64,000 nt of DNA from Aeromicrobium piscarium (GCF_007421815.1 NZ_VLNT01000008.1:46954-110953); one strand, 5' to 3'; counted from the stretch's first letter, positions 7,610 through 16,911 are shown. Numbers and translations: made by a program. The notes: generated by a model from the sequence alone, not told the origin.

Positions 7610-8497
7610 TCAGGCCGCGTGGGTGGCGCAGGCGAGGCCGAGGTCGGCACAGGTGTCGCAGCGGGCGAACTGCGCGACACAGGCGATATCCGAGCAGTCG
7701 CGGGCGGTATTGGTCGGCCGATCGCAGCGATCGCAGCGGCCGACCAGGGCCGTGTGATCGGAGAAGTCGGTGGCACCCCGCCCGTCGAAGACGTACATCG
7801 AGCCCTCCCACAGACCGTCGTCGCCGAAGGTCTCGCCATAGCGGGCGATGCCGCCGTCGAGCTGATAGACCTCGCGAAAGCCGCGCTTCCTCATCAAGGG
7901 CGTCAGCACCTCACAGCGGATGCCTCCGGTGCAGTAGGTGACGACGGGCTTGTCTTTGAGGTGGTCGTAGGCTCCCGAGTCCAGCAGCCCGAGGAACTCG
8001 CGTGTGGTGTCGACCGGCGGGCGCACGGCATCGCGGAACCGGCCGATCTCGGACTCGATCCGGTTGCGACCGTCGAAGAACACGACCTCCTCGCGTTCCA
8101 CGAGCTCGTGTAGCTGCTCGGGCGTGAGCTTGGTACCGCCGTCGACCACTCCCTCACCGTCGACCTCGACCTCACCGGGGGCACCGAAGGCGACGAGCTC
8201 GTCGCGGACCTTGACGCTGAGCTTGGGGAACAGGGCCGTGGTGCCGTCGGGCAGCGCCTCCCCCGCGCTCCACTTGATATCGGCATCCTTGAACGGTGCG
8301 TAGGAGCGCAGGCCGCGCACGTACTTCTTGAGCTCCACGACGTCTCCGCCGAGCGTCCCGTTGATGCCGTGCGGCGACACGATGACCCGCCCACGCAGAC
8401 CGAGCGACTCCGCGAGCGTGTGCTGCCACAGGCGGATCGCCTCGGGATCGGCGAGCGGCGCGAACGCGTAGTACAGGATCACCTTCGGGGTAGCCAC
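7610..8497 (-). CDS. trhO: tRNA uridine(34) hydroxylase TrhO (rhodanese family)
   Basis: TrhO (YceA type) hydroxylates U34 of tRNAs using molecular oxygen. The 295-residue protein starts VATPKVILYYAFAPLADPE and has VSPHGINGTLGG. Its rhodanese domain has the active-site loop YCTGGIRCE, and a Cys-rich tail (CDRCDRPTNTARDC, CDTCADLGLAC) is present as in this family and may bind zinc. GTG 8497 was chosen because the protein then begins at the conserved N-terminus; the longer ORF upstream has no family similarity. It converges on the preceding + gene across the hairpin cluster. Confidence 0.9.
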   Translation of the reverse strand: MATPKVILYYAFAPLADPEAIRLWQHTLAESLGLRGRVIVSPHGINGTLGGDVVELKKYVRGLRSYAPFKDADIKWSAGEALPDGTTALFPKLSVKVRDELVAFGAPGEVEVDGEGVVDGGTKLTPEQLHELVEREEVVFFDGRNRIESEIGRFRDAVRPPVDTTREFLGLLDSGAYDHLKDKPVVTYCTGGIRCEVLTPLMRKRGFREVYQLDGGIARYGETFGDDGLWEGSMYVFDGRGATDFSDHTALVGRCDRCDRPTNTARDCSDIACVAQFARCDTCADLGLACATHAA

Positions 8498-8564
8498 CGC
8501 ACGATTGTAGGGCGCACCCCCTCGGCGGAGTCTCGCGCGGATCCGAGCATGCGCACATGGAGCG

Positions 8565-9185
8565 ATGTCCGAGGAGCAGGCGGCGTCCGTCGCACCCGAG
8601 CGCATCCCCTGAAGCGTCCTCGTCGCCGTGGTCCTGGCGTGGTTCGGACTCTGGTACCTGACTCCCGGTCTACTCAGCGACGGCGCAGGCCGTCTCGTCA
8701 CCGATGACGCGGCCCTCTCGACGCTGTTCGAGATAGTGCTCGCGCTCATGCTCGCCATCGGCCTGGTACTGAGCCACCGCGGCTATAGCCGCGAGCTCTT
8801 CGCTCGCTCGCGGACGTGTTGGTTCTACGCCCTCCCGATCGCGACGGTGATCGCCCTGCCGTTCCACTATGGACTGGAGCTTCCGGTCACGCTGTACCTG
8901 TTCTGGATGACCGTCTCGGTGCTCTGGCAGGACTATCTCACCTTCGGTCTGCTGCAGAAATACCTCGCGGAGAGGCTCACGACCTCGAGGGCGCTGATCG
9001 TCAGCGCGGTGATCTTCTGGGCAGGACACGCGATCTTCCTGCCCGACGCCTTCGCCCCGGCACAAGGTCTCCCGAGCCTGGCGATCCTCGCGCTCGGTCT
9101 GGTGTTGGCCTCGCTCCGCATCTGGCTCACGACCCTGCACGTCATCCTGGCCCTGCACCTCACGTTCTACTTCGTCTTCGCCTGA
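8565..9185 (+). pseudogene. CPBP-like membrane protein gene with in-frame TGA
   Basis: From GTG 8628 the frame encodes 185 residues with about five transmembrane helices. The stretch WQDYLTFGLLQKYLAERL, followed by FWAGHAIFLP, resembles the CPBP/CAAX-protease-like fold, although the usual Glu-Glu pair is replaced by QD. In the same frame ATG 8565, preceded by GGAG, reads MSEEQAASVAPERIP and then hits TGA at 8610-8612, after which SVLVAVVLAWFG continues into the first helix. The simplest reading is a CGA-to-TGA nonsense change after codon 15. A functional restart at GTG 8628 is possible, but it would begin within the first helix and has no clear ribosome binding site. Confidence 0.6.
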
Positions 9186-9225
9186 GGTGGCCGCGGCAGG
9201 GCCGGCTACTGCCTACCCTGGGAGC

Positions 9226-10623
9226 ATGACGGAGCTGCACGACCTGGACGCCCACGAGCAAGCGGCGCTGCTGCGCGACCGGGAGATCACGAGCGCAGAA
9301 CTCGTGCGACATCACCTCGACCGCATCGACGCGCACAACGACGAGCTCGGCGCGTTCATCACCGTGACCGCGGACCAGGCGATCGAGGCCGCGGGCCGCG
9401 CCGACACGCTTCTGACGGCCGGCGACGCCCCGCCCTTCTGCGGAGTTCCGACAGCGATCAAGGACCTCACCGCCACCGCCGGCATCCGCACGACGCTAGG
9501 GTCCCGGCTCCTCGCCGAGCAGATCCCCGAGACCGATGCCCACGTCGTCACCCGCGCGCGCGACGCCGGGTTCATCAGTCTCGGCAAGACCAACACCCCC
9601 GAGTTCGGGTTGTCGTCCTTCACCGACAACGATCTGATCGGTCCTGCCCTCACGCCCTGGGACACCACCCGGAACGCCGGCGGTTCGAGCGGGGGCGCGG
9701 CCGCGGCGGTCAGCGCCCGGATGGTGCCGCTGGCCCTCGGCAGCGACGGCGGCGGCTCGATCCGCATTCCCGCCAGCAGTTGCGGCATCTTCGGCTTCAA
9801 GCCGAGCCGTGGCGTGGTCGGTGTGGGGCCCGACGGGGTGCAGTGGAACGGACTGGCCATCGACGGCGCCCTCAGCCGCACGGTCCGCGACGCCGCGGCG
9901 CTCCTCGACATCATCGCCGGGCCGATGCCAGGCGACTCGCGCGTCGCCCCCCCACCCACCGTGTCCTATCGCGAACAAGCCCGGCACGAGCCGGGGCGTC
10001 TGCGCATCGCGCGGTGGAGCTCGCCGTACCTGGACTTCGCCGCGTCGTCTCCCGAGGTGATCGCCGCATGGGAGCGGGCCGGCGCGCTGCTCTCGGCGGC
10101 GGGGCACGAGATCGTCGATATCGACAACCCCTGGACGCCGGAACTCGAGCCGCAGTTCAACATCGTGTGGTCGGCCGGCATGGCCGCTGCTCCGATCCCC
10201 GCGGAGGCCGAGCCGCTCCTACGTCCGACGACCCGTTATTGGCGGGAGCGCGGGGGCCGGGCGAGTGCCCCCGAGTTGGCGGCCGCGCTCGGCTTCCTGG
10301 AGCTCACCACCCGGGCCACGCTGGCATCGTTGGAGCAGTTCGATCTCTTCCTCACCCCGACACTCGCGCTGCCGCCGCAACCGACCGAGTGGTTCACCGG
10401 GCCCGAGGACCCGATGGACATCCATCATCGCGAGCTGCTCTACACGCCGTTCACCGCGCTGATGAACATGAGCGGGCAGCCCGCGGCGAGCCTTCCGGTC
10501 CATGTCTCGGACGAAGGACTGCCGATCGGTGCGATGCTCGCGGCGCACCCCGGCCGCGACGGCCTTCTGCTCGCGGTCTGCGCTCAGCTCCAGCACGCCT
10601 TCCGCACCGACCCGGGACGGTAG
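9226..10623 (+). CDS. Amidase-signature family amidase
   Basis: The 465-residue enzyme has the amidase signature: PTAIKDL (catalytic Lys near residue 83), GGSSGGAAAAVSARMVPLA, and ALGSDGGGSIRIPAS with the Ser-cisSer pair. It hydrolyses a carboxamide; the substrate is unknown, and the gene is not next to gatC or gatB, so GatA is unlikely. ATG 9226 was chosen over GTG 9187 because TACCCT-GGGAGC-ATG forms a leaderless promoter and because family homology begins here. Its stop codon TAG (10621-10623) lies inside a GGTAGACCATCAACC repeat unit, so the repeat appears to define the gene end. Confidence 0.88.
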   Translation: MTELHDLDAHEQAALLRDREITSAELVRHHLDRIDAHNDELGAFITVTADQAIEAAGRADTLLTAGDAPPFCGVPTAIKDLTATAGIRTTLGSRLLAEQIPETDAHVVTRARDAGFISLGKTNTPEFGLSSFTDNDLIGPALTPWDTTRNAGGSSGGAAAAVSARMVPLALGSDGGGSIRIPASSCGIFGFKPSRGVVGVGPDGVQWNGLAIDGALSRTVRDAAALLDIIAGPMPGDSRVAPPPTVSYREQARHEPGRLRIARWSSPYLDFAASSPEVIAAWERAGALLSAAGHEIVDIDNPWTPELEPQFNIVWSAGMAAAPIPAEAEPLLRPTTRYWRERGGRASAPELAAALGFLELTTRATLASLEQFDLFLTPTLALPPQPTEWFTGPEDPMDIHHRELLYTPFTALMNMSGQPAASLPVHVSDEGLPIGAMLAAHPGRDGLLLAVCAQLQHAFRTDPGR

Positions 10624-10738
10624 ACCATCAACCTCATCCCCGCGTGAGCGGTAGACCATCAACCTCATCGGGTGGGCATAACGTTCATGGCGCACCGCCA
10701 GGTGAAGCCGGGGCCGCGAAGGGTTGATGGCGTACCGC
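10617..10738. repeat. Repeat cluster, GCGGTAGACCATCAACC sub-family
   Basis: Two direct copies, 10617-10638 and 10648-10669, share 20 identical bases. Inverted, more diverged copies are at 10683-10698 (GCGGTGCGCCATGAAC) and 10722-10738 (GCGGTACGCCATCAACC). The first copy contains the amidase stop codon. The cluster fills the gap between convergent amidase and map. Confidence 0.82.
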
Positions 10739-10753
10739 CACCGCGGCGAGGGA

Positions 10754-11524
10754 TCAGTCGCGGGCGGTCATGATGATGGGATCGCCATCGGTGATGGCGA
10801 TGGTGTGCTCCGAATGCGCGCCACGCGAGCCATCGGCACTGCGGATCGTCCAGCCGTCCGGATCCATGACGATCTCATCGGTGCTCGTCAGCAGCCAGGG
10901 CTCGATCGCGATGACGAGGCCGGGCTTGAGCGGGAAGCCACGCCCGGGCCGAGCGTCATTGGGCACGTGGGGGTCACCGTGCATCGTGCGTCCGACGCCG
11001 TGCCCACCGAACTGCGTGTTGACGGTGTACCCGGCCTCCCGGGCGATCTCACCGATGGCGTGCCCGATATCACCGATCTTCTTGCCCGGACGCGCGATCT
11101 CGATCGCGGCGGCGAGCGCTCGCTGCGTGGTGTCGATGAGCCGCAGATCCTCATCGCGGGGCGTGCCGACGACGACGCTGACGGCCGAGTCGCTCACCCA
11201 GCCGTCGACGCTCACGGCGAAGTCGAGGCTGAGGAGGTCGCCGTCCTTGAGCTTGTACGGGTGGGGCAGCCCGTGCAGGACGGCATCGTTCACCGAGGTG
11301 CAGAGCACCTTGCCGAAGGGGCCCCGGCCGAAGGACGGGGCGTAGTCGATGTAGCAGGACTCCGCGCCGCGATCCTTGATCATCTGATGCGCGAGGTCGT
11401 TCAGGTCGAGCAGGTCGACCCCGACATCCGCGGCCTCGGTGAGCGCGGTCAGCACCTCGCCGACGAAGCGCCCGGCGGGCCGCATCTCGTCCAGCTGGGC
11501 AGGGGTCAACAACTCGATCGCCAT
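10754..11524 (-). CDS. map: Type I methionine aminopeptidase
   Basis: This 256-residue metalloprotease removes N-terminal methionine. The metal ligands can be placed by the family pattern: DFAVSVDGWVSDSAV (two Asp), GGHGVGRTMHGDPHVPN (His), IAIEPWL (Glu) and a late Glu in SEHTIAI. The ATG at 11524 begins MAIELLTPAQLDEMR, a usual type I start without the zinc-finger extension. In many actinobacteria map follows secY-adk; here it stands alone, so this is probably a second, dispersed copy. A 29-bp perfect inverted repeat separates it from the upstream SDR gene. Confidence 0.93.
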   Translation of the reverse strand: MAIELLTPAQLDEMRPAGRFVGEVLTALTEAADVGVDLLDLNDLAHQMIKDRGAESCYIDYAPSFGRGPFGKVLCTSVNDAVLHGLPHPYKLKDGDLLSLDFAVSVDGWVSDSAVSVVVGTPRDEDLRLIDTTQRALAAAIEIARPGKKIGDIGHAIGEIAREAGYTVNTQFGGHGVGRTMHGDPHVPNDARPGRGFPLKPGLVIAIEPWLLTSTDEIVMDPDGWTIRSADGSRGAHSEHTIAITDGDPIIMTARD

Positions 11525-11549
11525 GACCCCACCCTCGAACCCCCCCCGA

Positions 11550-11618
11550 ACCCGTTGAGTGTGACGTTCGGACGGCAGTTTCGATGATTCTGCCGTCCGA
11601 ACGTCACACTCAACGGGT
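11550..11618. repeat. Perfect 29-bp inverted repeat, GTTGAGTGTG family
   Basis: Bases 11550-11578 and 11590-11618 are exact reverse complements around an 11-base loop. The arm reads ACCCGTTGAGTGTGACGTTC and continues to CAG. A shorter relative (GTTGAGCGTGGG/CCCACACTCAAC) is at 47123-47155. It lies between the SDR stop and the map start, so it probably ends the maoC-ACAD-SDR transcript before map. Confidence 0.88.
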
Positions 11619-11637
11619 ATCCGCCCCGGGTTGGAGG

Positions 11638-12423
11638 TCAGGACTCGAGGGAGGTGCGGTAACGCTGCATGCCCGAGAGCCAGCGATCCGGATCCGAGGC
11701 CTTCTGCGCGTACATCTTCGCCACATCGGTATGCGGCAACGCGAGGAAGCGCTTGGCGTCGATGGCATCGAGCAGCACCTGCGCGACGTCATCGGCCTCC
11801 ATCACCTCGCCCGCCGTCGCGACGGCCTTGTGCCCCAGGCGGGCATCGCCGTCGTCGTGGGTCTGTCCACCCTCGACCATCGGCGTACGCACCCCCATCG
11901 GGCACAGGCAGCACACCTGAACGCCCCGATCGCCGTACGTGGCAGCGAGCCATTCGGCGAAGCCGACCGCCGCGTGCTTGCTCACCGAATAGGTCGGCGA
12001 GCCGAGCTGCGTCAGCAGGCCCGCCGCCGACGCGGTCACCGCGAAGATCCCACCGTCGCCATCGACCCATCGCGGCACGAGGGCTCGCGCGGCGCGCACA
12101 TGCGCCATGGTGTTGACCTGCAGGGACGTCGCCCAGTCGTCCTCGGAGGACTCGAGACCGAAGCCGCGGAAGACACCCGCATTGGCGACGTACATGTCGA
12201 CCCCGCCCATCTCGAGATCGGCGAGTGCCACGAGTGCCTCGATGCCGTCATCGGTGGCCACATCCGCGGCCAGGTGCGGCTGACCGAGGTCGGCGGCCGC
12301 CTCGGCGAGCCGCCGCTCGTCGCGGTCGGCGAGCACGACCCGGTCGCCGCGAGCCACGAGGGCTCGCGCGACGGCCAGCCCGATGCCTCCGGCAGCGCCC
12401 GTGACGATCGCCCGCCTGCTCAT
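11638..12423 (-). CDS. Short-chain dehydrogenase/reductase
   Basis: The 261-residue protein is a classical SDR. It has the NAD(P) motif TGAAGGIG (residues 8-15), ANAG, and the catalytic YSVSK, with an upstream Ser in TASAAG. It is the last gene of the maoC - acyl-CoA dehydrogenase - SDR operon, 76 bases behind the dehydrogenase. A role in oxidising or reducing a hydroxyacyl or alcohol intermediate of acyl-CoA metabolism is an inference from this context. The spacer before it contains the GC-rich GCTCCTTCGTTCGCTCGCTC motif, echoed near other gene ends in this window. Confidence 0.88.
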   Translation of the reverse strand: MSRRAIVTGAAGGIGLAVARALVARGDRVVLADRDERRLAEAAADLGQPHLAADVATDDGIEALVALADLEMGGVDMYVANAGVFRGFGLESSEDDWATSLQVNTMAHVRAARALVPRWVDGDGGIFAVTASAAGLLTQLGSPTYSVSKHAAVGFAEWLAATYGDRGVQVCCLCPMGVRTPMVEGGQTHDDGDARLGHKAVATAGEVMEADDVAQVLLDAIDAKRFLALPHTDVAKMYAQKASDPDRWLSGMQRYRTSLES

Positions 12424-12499
12424 GCCGGCACCTGCCAGAAGAATGCACGATAGGGCGATGCCGACATGAGATGCTCCTTCGTTCGCTCGCTCCGCTCGC

Positions 12500-13717
12500 T
12501 CATCGGTACTTCTTCAGCTCGGCGCGGGCGAGGGAGTTCTTGTGTACCTCGTCGGGTCCGTCGGCGAAGCGCAGCGTGCGGATGCCGGCGAACATCTCCG
12601 CGAGCGGGAAGTCCTGGCTGAGACCACCGGCACCGTGCACCTGGATCGCCTTGTCGAGGATCCACTCGACGGTCTGCGGCGTGGCGATCTTGATCGCCTG
12701 GATCTCGGTGTGCGCGCCCTTGTTGCCCACGGTGTCCATGAGCCACGCGGTCTTGAGCGTCAGCAGACGCAGCTGCTCCAGCTTGACCCGCGACTCGGCG
12801 ATCCAGTCGCGCACCACGCCCTGGTCTGCGATCGGCTTGCCGAAGGCGACCCGCTCGCTGGCACGCTCGCACATCATCTGCACGGCGCGTTCGGCCACGC
12901 CGATCGAACGCATGCAGTGATGGATGCGACCCGGTCCGAGGCGGGCCTGCGCGACGGCGAAGCCCTCGCCCTCGTTGCCGATGAGGTTGCTCGCCGGCAC
13001 CCGGACATCGGTGAAGCGCAGCTCGGCGTGACCACCGTGGTCGCGGTCGTGGAAGCCCATGACGTGCATGCCGCGCACGACCTCGAGCCCGGGGGTGTCA
13101 CGAGGCACGAGGATCATCGACTGCTGGCGGTGGCGCTCGGCGGTCGGGTCCGTCTTGCCCATGACGATGAAGACCTTGCAGTTCGGGTTCATCGCCCCGG
13201 TGATCCACCACTTGCGGCCGTTGATGACGTACTCGTCACCGTCGCGGACGATCGACAGCTCGATATTGGTGGCGTCCGAGGAGGCGACATCGGGCTCGGT
13301 CATCGCGAAGGCCGAGCGGATCTCACCCGCGAGCAGCGGCTCGAGCCACTGCTTCTTCTGCTCGTCGGTGCCGAACATGCTCAGCACCTCCATGTTGCCG
13401 GTGTCCGGCGCGGCGCAGTTGATCGCCGGGGGCGCGAGCTGGATGCTGCGTCCGGAGATCTCGGCGAGCGGGGCGTACTGCAGGTTGGTCAGGCCGCCCT
13501 GGTCGGGATGCCCGGCGAGGAAGAAGTTCCACAGACCGCGCTTCTTCGCCTCGGCCTTGAGATCCTCGATGACCGGCGGGATCTCCCAGCTGTCCTCGGC
13601 ATAGTTGCGTTGGATCTGCTCGTGCGCGGTGGGCTCGGCCGGGTAGACGACCTCGTCCATGAACGCGTTCATGCGCTCCATGAGGTCGCGGGTGGTGGCG
13701 TCGAAGGCGAATTCCAT
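12500..13717 (-). CDS. Acyl-CoA dehydrogenase
   Basis: The 405-residue protein has the acyl-CoA dehydrogenase layout: an N-terminal helical domain, the FAD/substrate segment FAMTEPDVASSDATNIE, the substrate-release loop GPGRIHHCMR, and the C-terminal RTLRFADGPDEVHKNSLAR typical of the ACAD10/11-like group. It oxidises acyl-CoA to enoyl-CoA with ETF as acceptor. ATG 13717 is preceded by AAGGGA and begins MEFAFDATTRDLMERM; the longer upstream ORF is antisense-like and not homologous. It starts four bases after maoC stops, so dehydrogenation and hydration steps are encoded together. Confidence 0.92.
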   Translation of the reverse strand: MEFAFDATTRDLMERMNAFMDEVVYPAEPTAHEQIQRNYAEDSWEIPPVIEDLKAEAKKRGLWNFFLAGHPDQGGLTNLQYAPLAEISGRSIQLAPPAINCAAPDTGNMEVLSMFGTDEQKKQWLEPLLAGEIRSAFAMTEPDVASSDATNIELSIVRDGDEYVINGRKWWITGAMNPNCKVFIVMGKTDPTAERHRQQSMILVPRDTPGLEVVRGMHVMGFHDRDHGGHAELRFTDVRVPASNLIGNEGEGFAVAQARLGPGRIHHCMRSIGVAERAVQMMCERASERVAFGKPIADQGVVRDWIAESRVKLEQLRLLTLKTAWLMDTVGNKGAHTEIQAIKIATPQTVEWILDKAIQVHGAGGLSQDFPLAEMFAGIRTLRFADGPDEVHKNSLARAELKKYR

Positions 13718-13721
13718 GGTC

Positions 13722-14186
13722 TCAGTTCCCTTCCGCGGCCATGACGTAGACGACCTCGGCGATACAGGCCGGCTTGTCGACGCCCTCGATCTCGATGACG
13801 AAGGTGATGACGGCCTGGGTGCCGATCGCGATATCGGAGGTCTCCTTGAGCGTTCCGGTCGCCCGCACGCGCGAGTCGACCGGGACGGGGTGCGGGAAGC
13901 GCACCTTGTTGGTGCCGTAGTTGACGCCCATCGCCAGGCCCTTGACGTCGTAGATCTGGCTGGCGAGCGCGGGCAGCAGCGAGAGGGTGAGATAGCCGTG
14001 CGCGATCGGAGTGCCGAACGGGCCCTTCGCGGCACGCTCGGGGTCGACGTGGATCCACTGGTGATCGCCTGTTGCGTCGGCGAAGGTGTTGATCTGCTGC
14101 TGGCTCACGGTGAGCCAGTCGCTGGTGCCGAGCTCCTCGCCGGCAGCCGCCTTGAACTCGTCGAGACTCTCGAACACGCGGGGCAT
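13722..14186 (-). CDS. MaoC-family (R)-hydratase/dehydratase
   Basis: This 154-residue single hot-dog protein carries the hydratase-2 motif FADATGDHQWIHVDPERA (Asp and His catalytic pair), then GPFGTPIAHGYLTLSLLP. It should hydrate trans-2-enoyl-CoA to the 3-hydroxyacyl-CoA. The ATG at 14186 has AAGGAG upstream. It is first in the operon with acyl-CoA dehydrogenase and SDR, directly behind the palindrome at 14211-14226. The set looks like a small beta-oxidation or branched acyl-CoA module. Confidence 0.92.
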   Translation of the reverse strand: MPRVFESLDEFKAAAGEELGTSDWLTVSQQQINTFADATGDHQWIHVDPERAAKGPFGTPIAHGYLTLSLLPALASQIYDVKGLAMGVNYGTNKVRFPHPVPVDSRVRATGTLKETSDIAIGTQAVITFVIEIEGVDKPACIAEVVYVMAAEGN

Positions 14187-14210
14187 GGTGACTCCTTCGC
14201 CACAGATTAA

Positions 14211-14226
14211 CTAAGCGCTTGCTTAG
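14211..14226. promoter_or_regulatory. Palindromic operator before maoC
   Basis: CTAAGC-GCTT-GCTTAG has perfect 6-bp arms and a 4-base spacer. It lies 25 bases upstream of the maoC ATG, within the expected promoter. The size and position suit a TetR-family regulator of acyl-CoA metabolism; the regulator is not encoded next to the operon. Confidence 0.6.
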
Positions 14227-14325
14227 AACGAACGCTAGCCGATCCCCGGTGTCGCTGGCTACCCCGCGCTGCCCTACCGCCTCGTGGACGGCGGTCGGCA
14301 CCGGCGCGGTGTCAGGGCCGGTGCC

Positions 14326-14404
14326 GGTGAGTAGGCGTCCTTTCCGGACGACGTTCGGGCGCTCACGCACCGACACGTCTGGAAAAGGGGCGCCTACTCA
14401 CCGC
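14326..14404. repeat. Inverted repeat, GGTGAGTAGGCGTCC sub-family
   Basis: The forward arm 14326-14345 (GGTGAGTAGGCGTCCTTTCC) pairs with 14381-14404 (on the other strand GCGGTGAGTAGGCGCCCC then TTTTCC). A third inverted unit (GTCGGTGCGTGAGCGCCC) is at about 14356-14373. It is the same sub-family as 3917-3999 and 43222-43335. It lies downstream of the helicase gene and upstream of the maoC promoter. Confidence 0.8.
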
Positions 14405-14424
14405 CCACGGAGCGGAGGGGTGAG

Positions 14425-16911
14425 TCAGGGGGCGAAGGGGCCGACGGCGGTGACGGCGAGCACGGCCTCCCCGGCCTCGTCGCTGGCCGCGAGGTCGACC
14501 TCGGCCGAGAAGCCCCAGTCGTGATCGCCCTCGGGATCATCGAAGGTCTGACGCACGAGCCATCGCCCCGGCTCGGTCTGCACCCGGAAGTACACCGGTC
14601 CGCGGGCGCCGGGTCCGGTGCCGAGGTCGTCGTACTCGGCGAAGTAGTCCCCCATCGCGTCCTCCCAGCCCACGTCCGGGTCGAGGTCGGCGAGCGCATC
14701 CCAGCGGCGCAGCGCCGCGAGCTCCACCCGGCGGAAGGCCGCATTGCGGACGAGCACCCGGAAGGCGCGCTCGTTGCGGGTGACCGGCCTGGGCATCTCC
14801 ACACCCTCGGCCTGCGATCGCACGGCCTCGGGATCCTCCCCGCCGGCCACCAGCGCCTCCCACTCGTCGAGCAGGCTGGAGTCGGTCTGTCGCACCAGCT
14901 CACCGAGCCAGGCCACGAGATCCGCGAGCTCCTCGTCGACGACACCGGGAGGCACCGTGCGCACGAGCGCGCGATAGGCATCCGACAGGTAACGCAGAAC
15001 GACCCCCTCCGAACGCGCGAGACCGTAGTCGGCGATCAGCTCGGCGAAGGTCATGGCGCGCTCGGCCATCTCGCGCACGACCGACTTGGGACGCAGCTCG
15101 TGCTCTCCCACCCACGGATGCCCGCCGCGGTAGGTCTCATAGGCGGGGTCCAGCAGATCGCGCAGCGGCTGCGGGTGCTCGACCTCCTCCAGCAGCTCCA
15201 TCCGCTCCTCGTACTCGACCCCGTCGGCCTTGAGCTCGGCCACCGCCTCACCGCGAGCACGAAATCGCTGCGCCGAGATGATCGGCCGCGGATCCTCGAG
15301 CGTCGCCTCGATGATCGAGACGACATCGAGCGCATAGGTGGGCGACGTGCGCTCCAGCAGCTCGAAGCAGGCGACGGCGAAGGGCGAGAGCGGCTGGTTG
15401 AGCGCGAAGTTGTCCGGCAGCTCGACGGTCAGCGCGAGCCCGCCCTCGACGCGTTCCACGACGCCCCCGGCGAGCAGCGCCTCGATGATGCCGGCGGCCT
15501 CCCGGCGCAGCTTCTCCTTGCCGTCCTCGGACTCGTCGCTCTCGGCGATCAGGCGCTCGACGGCCTCCTCGGTGTCGCCGGGCCGGGCCAGCAGATCCAG
15601 CACCATCGAGTGCGTCATGCGCATCCGGGAGACCAGCGGCTCGGGGGTGCCGTGCACGAGCCGCTCGAAGGTGCTGTCGTTCCAGGAGACGAAGCCCTCG
15701 GGGGCCTTCTTGCGCTGCACCTTGCGGCGCTTCTTGGGATCGTCGCCCGCCTTGGCGAGGGCCTTGAGGTTCTCGATCTCGTGCTCGGGGGCCTCGACGA
15801 CGACATAGCCGACGGTGTCGTATCCCGCCCGGCCCGCGCGCCCCGCGATCTGCTGGAACTCGCGCACCTGCAAGGTGCGCTGGCGGACGCCGTCGAACTT
15901 GCTCAGCCCGCTGAACAGGACGGTGCGGATCGGCACGTTGATGCCCACGCCGAGGGTGTCGGTGCCGCAGACGACCTTGAGCAGACCGCGCTGCGCGAGT
16001 GTCTCCACGAGACGTCGATAGCGAGGCAGCATGCCCGCGTGGTGCACGCCGATGCCCATGCGCACGAGACGCGACAGGGTCTTGCCGAAGCCGGAGCGGA
16101 AGCGGAAGTCGCCGATCGCCTCGGCGATCTCGTCGCGTTCCTCGCGCGATGCGACCTTGACGCTCGTCAGCGCCTGGGCGCGTTCGAGTGCCGCCGCCTG
16201 GGTGAAGTGCACGACGTAGACGGGCGCCTGGCCCGAGGACACGAGCTCTTCGATGGTCTCCTGGATCGGCGTCGTCACGTACTCGCTGACCAACGGCACC
16301 GGGCGTTCGGCCGCCGAGACGACGGCGGTCGCGCGGCCGGTGCGGCGGGCGAGCTCGGCCTCCAACCGAGTCGTGTCGCCGAGCGTGGCCGACATGAGCA
16401 GGAACTGGGCGCGCGGCAGCTCCAGCAGCGGCACCTGCCACGCCCAGCCTCGGTCGGGGTCGGCGTAGTAGTGGAACTCGTCCATGATGACGACGCCGAT
16501 ATCGGCATCGGCGCCGTCGCGCAGCGCCATATTGGCGAGCACCTCGGCGGTGGCGCAGATGATCGGCGCATCGGCGTTGACCGCGGCGTCGCCGGTGACC
16601 ATGCCGACATCGTCGGCGCCGAAGATCTCGCACAGATCGAAGAACTTCTCGCTGACGAGCGCCTTGATCGGCGCGGTGTAGACGGCGCACTCGTCGCGCG
16701 CGAGGGCCGCGGCCATCGCGGCGGTGGCGACGAGGCTCTTGCCCGATCCGGTCGGGGTGGTGAGGATGACATTCGAGCCGCTGACCAGTTCCAGGATCGC
16801 CTCGTCCTGCGCCGGATAGAGCGCGATGCCGCGACTCTCGACCCAGGTGCCGAAGGCCTCGTAGACGGCGTCCTCGTCGAAGGTGCGGGGCAGGACGTCG
16901 GACAGGCGCAT
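14425..16911 (-). CDS. DEAD/DEAH-box helicase, DUF3516 type
   Basis: The 828-residue protein is a Ski2-like superfamily 2 helicase. It has Walker A TPTGSGKS (residues 52-59), motif II DEFHYY near 145, SATLGDT (motif III), GIGVHHAGMLPRYR, and the helicase-C arginines in QIAGRAGRAGYDT. The C-terminal half fits the actinobacterial DUF3516 extension. It is expected to remodel RNA; partners are unknown. The ATG at 16911 begins MRLSDVLPRTFDED. It follows the ABC permease start region with no shared operon evident. Confidence 0.9.
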   Translation of the reverse strand: MRLSDVLPRTFDEDAVYEAFGTWVESRGIALYPAQDEAILELVSGSNVILTTPTGSGKSLVATAAMAAALARDECAVYTAPIKALVSEKFFDLCEIFGADDVGMVTGDAAVNADAPIICATAEVLANMALRDGADADIGVVIMDEFHYYADPDRGWAWQVPLLELPRAQFLLMSATLGDTTRLEAELARRTGRATAVVSAAERPVPLVSEYVTTPIQETIEELVSSGQAPVYVVHFTQAAALERAQALTSVKVASREERDEIAEAIGDFRFRSGFGKTLSRLVRMGIGVHHAGMLPRYRRLVETLAQRGLLKVVCGTDTLGVGINVPIRTVLFSGLSKFDGVRQRTLQVREFQQIAGRAGRAGYDTVGYVVVEAPEHEIENLKALAKAGDDPKKRRKVQRKKAPEGFVSWNDSTFERLVHGTPEPLVSRMRMTHSMVLDLLARPGDTEEAVERLIAESDESEDGKEKLRREAAGIIEALLAGGVVERVEGGLALTVELPDNFALNQPLSPFAVACFELLERTSPTYALDVVSIIEATLEDPRPIISAQRFRARGEAVAELKADGVEYEERMELLEEVEHPQPLRDLLDPAYETYRGGHPWVGEHELRPKSVVREMAERAMTFAELIADYGLARSEGVVLRYLSDAYRALVRTVPPGVVDEELADLVAWLGELVRQTDSSLLDEWEALVAGGEDPEAVRSQAEGVEMPRPVTRNERAFRVLVRNAAFRRVELAALRRWDALADLDPDVGWEDAMGDYFAEYDDLGTGPGARGPVYFRVQTEPGRWLVRQTFDDPEGDHDWGFSAEVDLAASDEAGEAVLAVTAVGPFAP

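Noticed and set aside
12450..12500. Repeat GCTCCTTCGTTCGCTCGCTC as a mobile element
   Set aside because: Short C/G/T-rich runs of this kind recur near gene ends (40060, 54880) but without a consistent length or inverted structure to support an element.
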